Assembly: GCA_900554325.1 (NCBI GenBank)
Contig: USHA01000064.1
Coordinates: forward strand, 1 to 12,664
Source: an uncultured Collinsella sp.
Lineage (GTDB): Bacteria; Actinomycetota; Coriobacteriia; Coriobacteriales; Coriobacteriaceae
Reading direction: 5' to 3'
Length of the DNA stretch: 12,664 bases
The notes below the pieces were generated by a model. That model was not told where the DNA came from, did no database searches, and was given only the letters and a program-made list of their open reading frames with translations. Below are positions 7,152 to 12,664 of the stretch, in pieces (the first letter of the stretch is position 1; each line of letters starts with the position of its first letter). The position numbers and the translations under genes were made by a program.

Positions 7152-7544
7152 TTAGAAGCTCACGTAACCACTGATGTAATTGGGATCTTGCCAACCATCC
7201 GTGCAACCACGCAAATAAACAATACCAGAATTGCGGTTGTAATATGACAAGGTATATTGATTGTTACCCGTCACCAAAACGGAGTCGGTCAATCGCGTTC
7301 CAACGCTGGGAGCATCACACCATAACCAGCACTTTCGCGTACCGCCGCTGCTGACGCTCACACTAGCAGAAGCAGATCCACTGGTACGAGTACCCGCTTG
7401 GACGGTAACATTTTCTTGGAAGCCGGGCAGCGTGTAGCCGAAATTATGGGACGAAGCGTATGCCGCCCCACTGAAGCCACATGCCAAGGCCACGCACACG
7501 CCGAGCAGCGCAACCTTTGCCTTAAGGCTCTTGAATACCTTCAT
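7152..7544 (-). CDS. Small Sec-exported protein (possible bacteriocin-like or cell-surface peptide)
   Basis: A 130-aa protein with a textbook signal peptide: basic start MKVFKSLKAK, hydrophobic core ending in ALACGFSG and a cleavage site after AYA (residue 30). The mature part is about 100 aa, rich in Ser, Thr, Gly and Tyr, with a low-complexity stretch SGSASASVSVSSGG, and three cysteines (Cys72, Cys76 in KCWLWC, and Cys114). The C-terminal third (YTLSYYNRNSGIVYLRG, ending ISGYVSF) looks like beta strands. The layout resembles small secreted proteins next to ABC transporters in Gram-positives (lactococcin 972-type or DUF2712-type), but I cannot assign a family. A near-perfect AAGGAGGT ribosome binding site precedes the ATG and an AT-rich promoter lies upstream. 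Confidence 0.85.
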   Translation of the reverse strand: MKVFKSLKAKVALLGVCVALACGFSGAAYASSHNFGYTLPGFQENVTVQAGTRTSGSASASVSVSSGGTRKCWLWCDAPSVGTRLTDSVLVTGNNQYTLSYYNRNSGIVYLRGCTDGWQDPNYISGYVSF

Positions 7545-7807
7545 GGGAACCTCCTTACTCCCTTCTCTGCCTATATTTACTAATATCTTCTTAATATATA
7601 ATATTGTCTATACTATACGGGCAGACGGGTGTATATCGCCGGCAAACGGACAGGAACCTCGACAGCCCCCTTGGTTTATCACATGGGAAATGCACGGGAC
7701 GAAAATCCCTATAACATTGTCAAGCATGGGGAACATCCACAGTTGTTCCACATTCGGCAATCGGTTAGTTCTGACTTTGCACTGATTGCCACTCATGGAA
7801 AATATGC
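7545..7807. other. Gap between the regulator gene and the secreted-protein gene
   Basis: No supported gene lies here. The part nearest the secreted-protein gene (about 7560-7620) is strikingly AT-rich and holds its promoter. Further upstream is an inverted repeat GGAACA (7730-7735) / TGTTCC (7744-7749) with an 8-nt spacer, a possible operator for the XRE regulator encoded next door. A perfect -35-like TTGACA on the reverse strand (7723-7718) has no matching -10 at normal spacing. Open frames of about 60 codons on both strands lack ribosome binding sites. Confidence 0.4.
7582..7610 (-). promoter_or_regulatory. Predicted promoter of the secreted-protein / ABC operon
   Basis: On the reverse strand TAGACA (7610-7605, 5 of 6 to the -35 consensus), a 17-nt spacer made almost only of A and T, then GATATT (7587-7582, 4 of 6 to the -10). 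Transcription would begin near 7575, giving a leader of about 30 nt before the ATG at 7544. Confidence 0.45.
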
Positions 7808-8053
7808 TTAGTCCTCGGGCAACGCGCCAAACGTCTCGACATACTCTTCGTCATCCATCCAGTCGATGATGTCGCCTGGTTTGCAGTGCAGAGCCTCACA
7901 CATCGCCTCAAGTGTTGAGAAACGAATACCTTTGAGGCGACCGGTCTTGATACGGGAGATGTTAACGGGAGAGATGCCGACTTTCTCGGCAAGCTCAAGG
8001 GAGGACATCTTCCGATCTGCCATAACACGGTCGAGTCGCATGACGATGGGCAT
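7808..8053 (-). CDS. Small XRE-family transcriptional regulator (YozG-like)
   Basis: An 81-aa DNA-binding protein that is almost entirely one helix-turn-helix domain: MRLDRVMADRKMSSLELAEKVGIS with recognition helix SPVNISRIKTG, then the typical LEAMCEALHCKPGDIIDW and a short acidic tail. Proteins of this size and pattern (HTH_26 / YozG type) are commonly encoded beside DUF2975 membrane proteins, and that is the arrangement here: the DUF2975 gene ends 36 nt upstream on the same strand. The ATG at 8053 has GGGAGGAC at proper spacing. It probably represses or activates its own operon and perhaps the secreted-protein promoter downstream; the inverted repeat at 7730-7749 is a candidate site. No ligand domain is present. 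Confidence 0.9.
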   Translation of the reverse strand: MPIVMRLDRVMADRKMSSLELAEKVGISPVNISRIKTGRLKGIRFSTLEAMCEALHCKPGDIIDWMDDEEYVETFGALPED

Positions 8054-8089
8054 TCGGCTGTCCTCCCTTTGAACGCTTTTAAATGGATA

Positions 8090-8575
8090 TCACAGGATGT
8101 TATCGGAATCCTCCTGCAGTTTCCTGCCGTACTCAAAAACACCAGCCAGTGCGAAGAACATGATCGATGTGGCAAGCGTCATGAGGTTTAGACTGGGACC
8201 GACTGACATGGGGCCGACTGCGCCTTCGAGCAAAGCGGGAACCTCAATGGAAGGAGCGAATAGATCCAGCACAACGCGAAGTGCAAAGCAGATGGCAATC
8301 GTCAGCATTCTTTGGCTCTGCTTCCGGGAGAAGAACTCCTTGGAAACGATTGCGGCGCGCACCAACCTCACGAAAACCAAAAGCGGGATAATCACAAACG
8401 AGACAGTGATAAGTTGATTAAGAACAAAGGCGAAAAGATGACTGCCCATTTTCGCATCCAACAAGGCAGCAATACCCGTCACCATATTGACGGCGGAGAA
8501 GAGCGCGACTGCGATCAGAACGAAGCAGATCAGTCTAAGCAAAAGCGGCATCTTGCCAACAGGTAACTGGCTCAT
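8090..8575 (-). CDS. DUF2975-family membrane protein
   Basis: A 161-aa protein with four membrane helices (about residues 10-33, 46-70, 88-108 and 126-150) and a conserved-looking cytoplasmic loop RLVRAAIVSKEFFSRKQSQRM between helices 2 and 3, matching DUF2975. Members of this family are regularly paired with a small XRE regulator; the molecular role is not established, though membrane sensor or partner of the regulator are common suggestions. It lies 17 nt after the 25-codon ORF and 36 nt before the regulator gene, so radical SAM enzyme, short ORF, DUF2975 and regulator look like one operon. The ribosome binding site (GGAAACG) is weaker than that of its neighbours. Confidence 0.85.
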   Translation of the reverse strand: MSQLPVGKMPLLLRLICFVLIAVALFSAVNMVTGIAALLDAKMGSHLFAFVLNQLITVSFVIIPLLVFVRLVRAAIVSKEFFSRKQSQRMLTIAICFALRVVLDLFAPSIEVPALLEGAVGPMSVGPSLNLMTLATSIMFFALAGVFEYGRKLQEDSDNIL

Positions 8576-8592
8576 TGCACGTTTCCAAATCC

Positions 8593-8670
8593 TTAATACC
8601 CCACATGAATACCGAAAATATCTTTACAGGCGGTCATCGTAACGCCCTGCGCTTCAATAGTGAACAGCAT
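8593..8670 (-). CDS. Candidate 25-aa RiPP precursor peptide
   Basis: A 25-codon ORF too short for standard gene calling. Its ATG is 10 nt after the stop of the radical SAM/SPASM gene and is preceded by GGAAGGG at good spacing; its TAA is 17 nt before the DUF2975 start. The peptide begins MLFTIEAQ and ends TACKDIFGIHVGY, with a single Cys, a His and a C-terminal Gly-Tyr, residues that radical SAM peptide maturases can cross-link or modify. No Sec signal and no double-glycine leader cut site is visible. Placement directly behind a peptide-maturase-like enzyme is the main support. The C-terminal I-x-G-x4-Y spacing resembles the mycofactocin precursor end (IDGMCGVY), but other mycofactocin genes are absent here, so this may be chance. 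It could also be a leader peptide controlling DUF2975 translation. Confidence 0.55.
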   Translation of the reverse strand: MLFTIEAQGVTMTACKDIFGIHVGY

Positions 8671-8680
8671 TTTACCCTTC

Positions 8681-9919
8681 CTATCCTTGAATATGATTTA
8701 TGAACGCCTCGACCGTCCGCTCGATTGCGCTGCGGTAGTACGCGCAATACGGGTCGCGCTCGGTCATGCAGCCGTGCTCATCATATGCCCGAGCCCTGCA
8801 TCCACCTCCACAGAAGTATCGGTTTTCGCACGATGAGCAGCCCTCGATTTCCTCCACCGAAGGCAAGGTGAACTGAGAAAGATTATCCGCAATCGCAGCT
8901 GCGTCATCGGTGAACGCATTGCCCAGAGCGAACTCGGGTTTATGAAGCATGTGGCAGGGATACACCGTTCCGTCCGAAGCAACGCTCACCGAGTTCTTGC
9001 CGGCACCACAGCAGGTGCGAACGGACAGTGCCCGCATGGGATTGAAGGCGTCGTCAATCGACACGGCATCGCCCTTGCTCGCCACCTCGACCATGATTTC
9101 CGCAAGCTCGGCAAGACAAGAATCGTCGGGCATGAGGTCGCCCAAGTCTGCATGCGTGCCGCTCAACAGGCTAAAGCCAACCGTGCATCCCAATTGTTTT
9201 GACAACTCGACGTAAGCGGGGACATCCTGAACGTTGCGCGCATGCAGCGTGGGCAGCATATGCGCGTGGATTCCCGCAGACTGGATGCGTTTAACGGTGT
9301 CGACAAGCACCTCGAACAGCTGCTCTCCCCTGATGCACGCAGGAGCCTCTGGACTCGTGCCGTCGAAGGAAACGGAAACCACATCGACACTGCCCGCCAG
9401 CTTTGCAAACGCCTCATCACTGCAATGCGTGCCGTTGGTCAGAACAGTGATGTTCGTCATCTCCTGCTCGCGCGCATGCTGCGCGATTTCCGGCAGGTCT
9501 TCGCGCAAGAACGGCTCGCCGCCCGAAATCACCAAGCGCGTGACACCCAGGCAGGCAAGGACGTCAATCGCGTGGCACAGATCATCAAGACTCGGGTCGA
9601 CAGCTCGGTTGCGATTGCAGTCGGCCGAGTAGCACCCAACACACGAGAGGTTGCAGGTATTCGACACATGGAGATAGGCGGACGCGAGGTGGTTGCACCC
9701 ACCCGCTTCAGCCTCTTCCGTAAACCCATGACTGACAAAATGAGCCACGAGCTCCTTGCATCCAGCGGGAACCTCATCCATGGCGACTTCACGCTCCAAC
9801 ATAGCGTCGCACAGCTCAGCCCCTTCCGGCGTGAGGCCCACAAGGGCGCCGGAAGCCGTGTTGCCGATTACGGGAATGCCCCGCATATCAAAGCGAACGA
9901 TGTGGGAGGCAAGTCGCAT
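8681..9919 (-). CDS. Radical SAM/SPASM peptide-maturase-like enzyme
   Basis: A 412-aa enzyme of the radical SAM superfamily with a SPASM domain, the architecture of RiPP-modifying and quinohaemoprotein-type maturases. Residues 1-75 form an N-terminal region (HIVRFDMRGIPVIGN, SGALVGLTPEGAEL, HFVSHGF) that looks like the small PqqD/RRE-like or strand-rich domain at the front of many peptide maturases. The core holds CNLSCVGC (Cys89, Cys93, Cys96) and SGGEP (133-136). The C-terminal SPASM part has Cys303/304, Cys322, then CSSC-x5-CGGGC (361, 364, 370, 374), Cys384 and Cys392, enough for two auxiliary 4Fe-4S clusters. ATG 9919 is chosen over 9937 because GGAAGGTGAT directly precedes it. The next ORF, 10 nt away, is a possible peptide substrate; an anaerobic-sulfatase-type role is the alternative. 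Confidence 0.9.
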   Translation of the reverse strand: MRLASHIVRFDMRGIPVIGNTASGALVGLTPEGAELCDAMLEREVAMDEVPAGCKELVAHFVSHGFTEEAEAGGCNHLASAYLHVSNTCNLSCVGCYSADCNRNRAVDPSLDDLCHAIDVLACLGVTRLVISGGEPFLREDLPEIAQHAREQEMTNITVLTNGTHCSDEAFAKLAGSVDVVSVSFDGTSPEAPACIRGEQLFEVLVDTVKRIQSAGIHAHMLPTLHARNVQDVPAYVELSKQLGCTVGFSLLSGTHADLGDLMPDDSCLAELAEIMVEVASKGDAVSIDDAFNPMRALSVRTCCGAGKNSVSVASDGTVYPCHMLHKPEFALGNAFTDDAAAIADNLSQFTLPSVEEIEGCSSCENRYFCGGGCRARAYDEHGCMTERDPYCAYYRSAIERTVEAFINHIQG

Positions 9920-9953
9920 AATCACCTTCCATGCCATAGGATACTTCGTTCTT

Positions 9954-9981
9954 AATATAGAGCGTTGTGTTCTATATGCAA
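9954..9981 (-). promoter_or_regulatory. Predicted promoter and operator of the radical SAM operon
   Basis: On the reverse strand TTGCAT (9981-9976), a 16-nt spacer and TATATT (9959-9954, 5 of 6 to the -10) lie about 35 nt before the start at 9919. A perfect 7-bp inverted repeat, ATATAGA at 9955-9961 and TCTATAT at 9971-9977 with 9 nt between, overlaps both boxes, so a dimeric regulator bound there would block the promoter. A 10-bp palindrome AAGAGCTCTT (9980-9989) stands next to it. Confidence 0.5.
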
Positions 9982-10084
9982 GAGCTCTTCGGTAGGCGGA
10001 AATAACATGGAACTGCTTCCCGCCGAACCTTTGCCTAGAGGGCTATCGAAGCAATTCACGGCACAGATGCAATCAAACCTTGTC

Positions 10085-10142
10085 GATATACTATTCTTGG
10101 TATGCATACTTTTGCAGATATACTAATCTGCATACTTTTGCA
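10085..10142 (+). promoter_or_regulatory. hipBA promoter with two 14-bp operator repeats
   Basis: TGCATACTTTTGCA occurs exactly twice, at 10103-10116 and 10129-10142 (26-nt period). GATATACTA also occurs twice, at 10085-10093 and 10117-10125. A promoter fits between them: TTGGTA (10097-10102, 4 of 6), 16-nt spacer, TATACT (10119-10124, 5 of 6). The first 14-mer fills the spacer and the second covers the start point, the arrangement expected for autorepression by the HipB-like antitoxin. Each 14-mer has TGCA at both ends, so it is itself a half-symmetric site. Confidence 0.65.
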
Positions 10143-10155
10143 TGAGGAGGAGTCC

Positions 10156-10602
10156 ATGGACACGATGCCGATTGTCACGCCGCGCCAAGCCGGAATCTAC
10201 GTACGCCGCTCCCGCGAGAGTCAAGGTCTCACGCGTGCCCAGCTCGCCGCGGCGGCGGGCGTGTCCGAGCGCCTGCTGGCGTCCCTCGAGCTCGGTGACG
10301 CCACCGGTATCCGCCTCGACAAGCTCCTCGCCGTCTTCGGCGCGCTCGGTATCGGACTCGCCGCGCAAGGCGATGACATCGGGCGCAACGTGATCGCCAC
10401 AGACGAAAAGCAAAATCATGCAATCAATCCCAGCACTAGCAGCTCCCCAATCATTCAAGCCAGAAATCGAACCAGGGCCGCACAACGCCGTCCACGTACC
10501 GATACGTCGAAATCACCAGCCGACTACGATTCCGTCTTTGACGATTTTTTGAAACATCAAGGTATAGATGATGTGGCAACGTCTTTTGTTGCAAGGAGGT
10601 AA
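10156..10602 (+). CDS. hipB: HipB-like XRE antitoxin with C-terminal extension
   Basis: A 148-aa DNA-binding antitoxin, partner of the HipA-type kinase encoded next. The HTH lies at about residues 11-60: RQAGIYVRRSRESQGLTRAQL, then AAAAGVSERLLASLE (recognition helix) and IRLDKLLAVFGALGIGL. Residues 65-125 form a polar, probably disordered linker, and the last 25 residues (DYDSVFDDFLKHQGI) form a possible separate contact segment. E. coli HipB is 88 aa, so this one is markedly longer. The ATG at 10156 has GAGGAGGAG just upstream; in-frame codons before it (from 10102) lie inside the operator and are rejected. Its last codons hold the AAGGAGGT of hipA, three bases ahead of that start. It should bind the 14-bp repeats at 10103-10142 and repress the pair. 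Confidence 0.9.
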   Translation: MDTMPIVTPRQAGIYVRRSRESQGLTRAQLAAAAGVSERLLASLELGDATGIRLDKLLAVFGALGIGLAAQGDDIGRNVIATDEKQNHAINPSTSSSPIIQARNRTRAAQRRPRTDTSKSPADYDSVFDDFLKHQGIDDVATSFVARR

Positions 10603-10605
10603 GCC

Positions 10606-11901
10606 ATGCCTGCACGGTCTCTCAAGGTCATCGTCTGCAACGACATAGCAGGAACCCTCGAACAGAATGCTCATGGTGCCATTAGCTTTAGTTATGACGA
10701 AGGCTATTCCGGAATACCCCTCTCGAGCTCCATGCCCATAAGCAACAGAAGCTATGACCAAAAAACCGTTCTCCCTTACCTGTTCGGGCTCCTTCCTGAC
10801 AGCGAGCAGCAGCGCCGCGCCATTGCAGCCGAATACGAAGTAAGGCCCAATAATCCGCTTGCGCTTTTGGAACACATCGGTCTCGACTGTCCGGGAGGGG
10901 TTCAATTTTACAGGGAAGAGGACCTCAGCGCGGCACGCAGACGCAAAGGCTCTTACCTCCCGCTGAGCGACCAGGCAATCGCAGCACGCCTTGCCAGCAT
11001 TAGGCAGGATGGCGATTCCTCGTGGATGGGAGGCGAAGAAAGTTGGTCTCTAGGAGGCAATCAGGGCAAGTTCGCATTGGGCCTACATGACGGCATATGG
11101 TGCGAGTGCCAGGGATCCGCTCGCACGACCCACATTTTCAAAAACGGCGTCATAGGATTTAAGTTTCAGGCCCTCAACGAGTACATTTGCATGGCGACCT
11201 CCAAGCGCTGCGGTGTCGCAACTTCCGATGTTGAATATCGCCTCTTCGAAGATGAACCGGCCTTAATCGTCACTCGCTACGACCGTGCCCGCCGCTCCAA
11301 CGGCAACGTCGTCCGGCTGCACCAAGAAGACTTTTGCCAAGCTTTGGGAATAATGCCAAACCAGAAGTACACCTCAGATGGCGGTCCGACCACACGCGAT
11401 GCGCTGGCCCTGCTATGCAGCACCAATCGCGCTCACTTCAATCTTTTGGTTTTCACGCAAATCCTGTTCTTCAACTGCCTTATTGGGGCCCCCGATGCCC
11501 ACGCCAAGAACTATTCGCTGCTTCTCGGACCCGATAACGACAGGGTCATAGCTCCCATGTACGATGTGGCGTCCGGGCTGGCCTACGAGAACCTGCGCCG
11601 CAAGGGACGACTTGCCATGGCGGTCGGCGGGGAGAACCGCTTTGGTCGTGTGGGCTCGGGGGCTATCCACCGCTATATGGGCGGCAACGACCCCGCGCTC
11701 GCCGCGATGCTCGAAAAAGCCGAGTTTACGGAGGACTCTTGCACGGCGATTATGGCCGATCTTGCCCAAGAGATTCCCGTGAGCATGGCAGAAGTGTTTG
11801 ACGAAGCCGAAGCAAACGGCATCCCGGGTGCCGCCGAACTGCGGGAACGCATGCTCGGCGCCGTGTGCGAGAACTGCGCCAAGACGCTTGCGCTTCTATA
11901 G
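10606..11901 (+). CDS. hipA: HipA-type serine/threonine kinase toxin
   Basis: A 431-aa HipA kinase, near the 440 aa of E. coli HipA, whose known relatives phosphorylate aminoacyl-tRNA synthetases such as GltX and stop growth; the target here is not known. The N-terminal HipA_N domain covers residues 5-110 (LPYLFGLLPDSEQQRRAIA). The glycine-rich loop is SLGGNQGKFAL, with Ser148 at the place of the autophosphorylated Ser150 of E. coli. Further kinase features are VTRYDR (221-227), the catalytic loop APDAHAKNYSLL with Asp298 and Asn303-type metal ligand next to HAKN, and the DFG-like MYDVAS with Asp320. All key residues are intact, so the toxin is probably active. The start at 10606 sits 3 nt behind hipB with AAGGAGGT upstream. 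Its end overlaps the convergent CPBP gene by six bases. Confidence 0.93.
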   Translation: MPARSLKVIVCNDIAGTLEQNAHGAISFSYDEGYSGIPLSSSMPISNRSYDQKTVLPYLFGLLPDSEQQRRAIAAEYEVRPNNPLALLEHIGLDCPGGVQFYREEDLSAARRRKGSYLPLSDQAIAARLASIRQDGDSSWMGGEESWSLGGNQGKFALGLHDGIWCECQGSARTTHIFKNGVIGFKFQALNEYICMATSKRCGVATSDVEYRLFEDEPALIVTRYDRARRSNGNVVRLHQEDFCQALGIMPNQKYTSDGGPTTRDALALLCSTNRAHFNLLVFTQILFFNCLIGAPDAHAKNYSLLLGPDNDRVIAPMYDVASGLAYENLRRKGRLAMAVGGENRFGRVGSGAIHRYMGGNDPALAAMLEKAEFTEDSCTAIMADLAQEIPVSMAEVFDEAEANGIPGAAELRERMLGAVCENCAKTLALL

Positions 11902-12664
11902 TGGGCTGCCTCCTTTACCAGGGCCGGTGCTGACGGCAGAAACCCGCGCGGCGGCATCGTCGGTTGGCAGAACGTCACCCAGAATCGCATCGTCATCCGC
12001 CGCCGCCCCGTCCTCCTCGTCGTCCTCGGCCACCTCGACCTCAGGCAGGGCGTCCGAGACGTGCCAGGCGCGCTCGAACATGGCGATGCCTCCGGCAAGC
12101 AAGCCCCCAAAGACTGCGAACACGATGGGCGTGGGCAGCACGTTGACCATGGGAGCCAACGGCGCGACGAGATAGGACGAGGCGTTGAGGGCGAAGTGCA
12201 GCAGCATGGCGTACCCGAGCTTGCCCGTTCGCCAGAAGACCCAGCCCTGTAGGATGCCCAGGGCGAAGGCATAGCTCCCCTGGATGATGTTCATGTGGAG
12301 GACGCCGAACGCGAGCGCCTGCAACACGTTGGCGACCCAAAACGCGCGCACGGAGACGGTCCTGCGACGAGCGCGGTGGCGAGGGTCCCAACCGGGGCTC
12401 ACGGCGCGCATCGCGTACTCGAGCATGACGCCGCGGCACACGATCTCCTCGTTGAGCGGCGCGAGGATGACCGTCGAGATCACCTGGATAATCGCGAACA
12501 CCCCGACGGCGGAATCCTCCATGAGCTCGGCGTACTCCGCCATCGTCTCGGGGAAGAACAGCTCGACAAAACCGAGGATGCCGCTCACGAAAAACTGGGC
12601 GGCGAAGCCGACGAGCAGCAGGGAGGCGATCGTCTTCATGACGGGGGCGCCTGCGGAAGCGACC
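11896..12664 (-). CDS. CPBP-family (CAAX-type) intramembrane protease, 5' partial
   Basis: A membrane protease/bacteriocin-processing enzyme family (CPBP, Abi). The frame stays open to the right edge and the first ATG (12639) has no ribosome binding site, so the true start probably lies outside the window. Counting from 12639: EEIVCR (Glu64, Glu65, Arg69) is motif 1, FGVLH (Phe111, His115) motif 2 and HFALN (His148, Asn152) motif 3, the full set of putative metal-binding catalytic residues. About six to seven helices are present, followed by an acidic cytoplasmic tail (VEVAEDDEEDGAAADDD) of about 60 residues that is unusual for the family. Members process prenylated-protein-like or peptide substrates, or serve in bacteriocin self-immunity. 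It is GC-rich like the left flank and probably belongs to the core genome rather than to the accessory block. Confidence 0.9.
   Translation of the reverse strand, partial: VASAGAPVMKTIASLLLVGFAAQFFVSGILGFVELFFPETMAEYAELMEDSAVGVFAIIQVISTVILAPLNEEIVCRGVMLEYAMRAVSPGWDPRHRARRRTVSVRAFWVANVLQALAFGVLHMNIIQGSYAFALGILQGWVFWRTGKLGYAMLLHFALNASSYLVAPLAPMVNVLPTPIVFAVFGGLLAGGIAMFERAWHVSDALPEVEVAEDDEEDGAAADDDAILGDVLPTDDAAARVSAVSTGPGKGGSPL

Noticed and set aside
7718..7723. Perfect TTGACA on the reverse strand as a promoter
   Set aside because: No acceptable -10 box 15-19 nt downstream.
7608..7811. Open frames of about 60 codons on both strands upstream of the secreted-protein gene
   Set aside because: No ribosome binding site on either, no recognisable motif, and one overlaps the promoter region.
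8593..9919. A true mycofactocin or PQQ cluster
   Set aside because: Companion genes for either pathway are absent and the short ORF does not match the PqqA pattern; only a weak C-terminal resemblance to the mycofactocin precursor remains.
10007..10126. 39-codon forward ORF with a hydrophobic end between the radical SAM gene and hipB
   Set aside because: Weak ribosome binding site, and its last third is the hipBA promoter/operator sequence, which explains the hydrophobic codons.
10085..10142. CRISPR-like repeats
   Set aside because: Only two copies of each short repeat and they coincide with promoter boxes; no array.

Overview
The window looks like chromosomal DNA from a high-GC bacterium, most likely an actinobacterium of the Coriobacteriia type (Collinsella/Olsenella/Eggerthella-like). 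This is an inference by eye from GC-rich third codon positions in the flanking genes, strong GGAGG-type ribosome binding sites and the gene content. No rRNA, tRNA, CRISPR array or complete insertion sequence was seen.

Left flank (1-3202, + strand): a HAD-superfamily sugar-phosphate phosphatase/mutase, then a YgiQ-type radical SAM protein with a long basic low-complexity tail. Both are GC-rich and look like core genome. Next, on the - strand, come very small genes that are easily missed: a 14-codon ORF, a 94-aa three-helix membrane protein and a 54-aa one-helix membrane protein (3848 down to 3288).

Centre (9937 down to 4071, all - strand, visibly more AT-rich): an accessory block. In order of transcription it holds a radical SAM/SPASM peptide-maturase-like enzyme; a 25-aa ORF 10 nt behind it with its own ribosome binding site (a candidate RiPP precursor); a DUF2975 four-helix membrane protein; a YozG-like small XRE regulator; an AT-rich promoter region; a 130-aa Sec-exported small protein; a strong intercistronic stem-loop; two six-helix permease subunits; an ABC ATPase; and a membrane-anchored extracytoplasmic protein. 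The last four genes are tightly packed (4-bp overlap, 36 nt, 4 nt), so they form one operon. The layout suggests a modified peptide and/or a secreted peptide with a dedicated lantibiotic-type (BcrAB/LanFEG-like) ABC exporter or immunity pump and a small regulator/membrane pair. That joint function is a hypothesis.

Right flank (10156-12664): a hipB-hipA toxin-antitoxin pair, divergent from the radical SAM operon. Its promoter carries two exact 14-bp repeats, one between the -35 and -10 boxes and one over the start site. hipA meets a convergent CPBP (CAAX-type) membrane protease gene tail to tail in a shared CTATAG; that gene runs off the right edge.

The most interesting object is the radical SAM enzyme plus the 25-aa ORF at 8593-8670.
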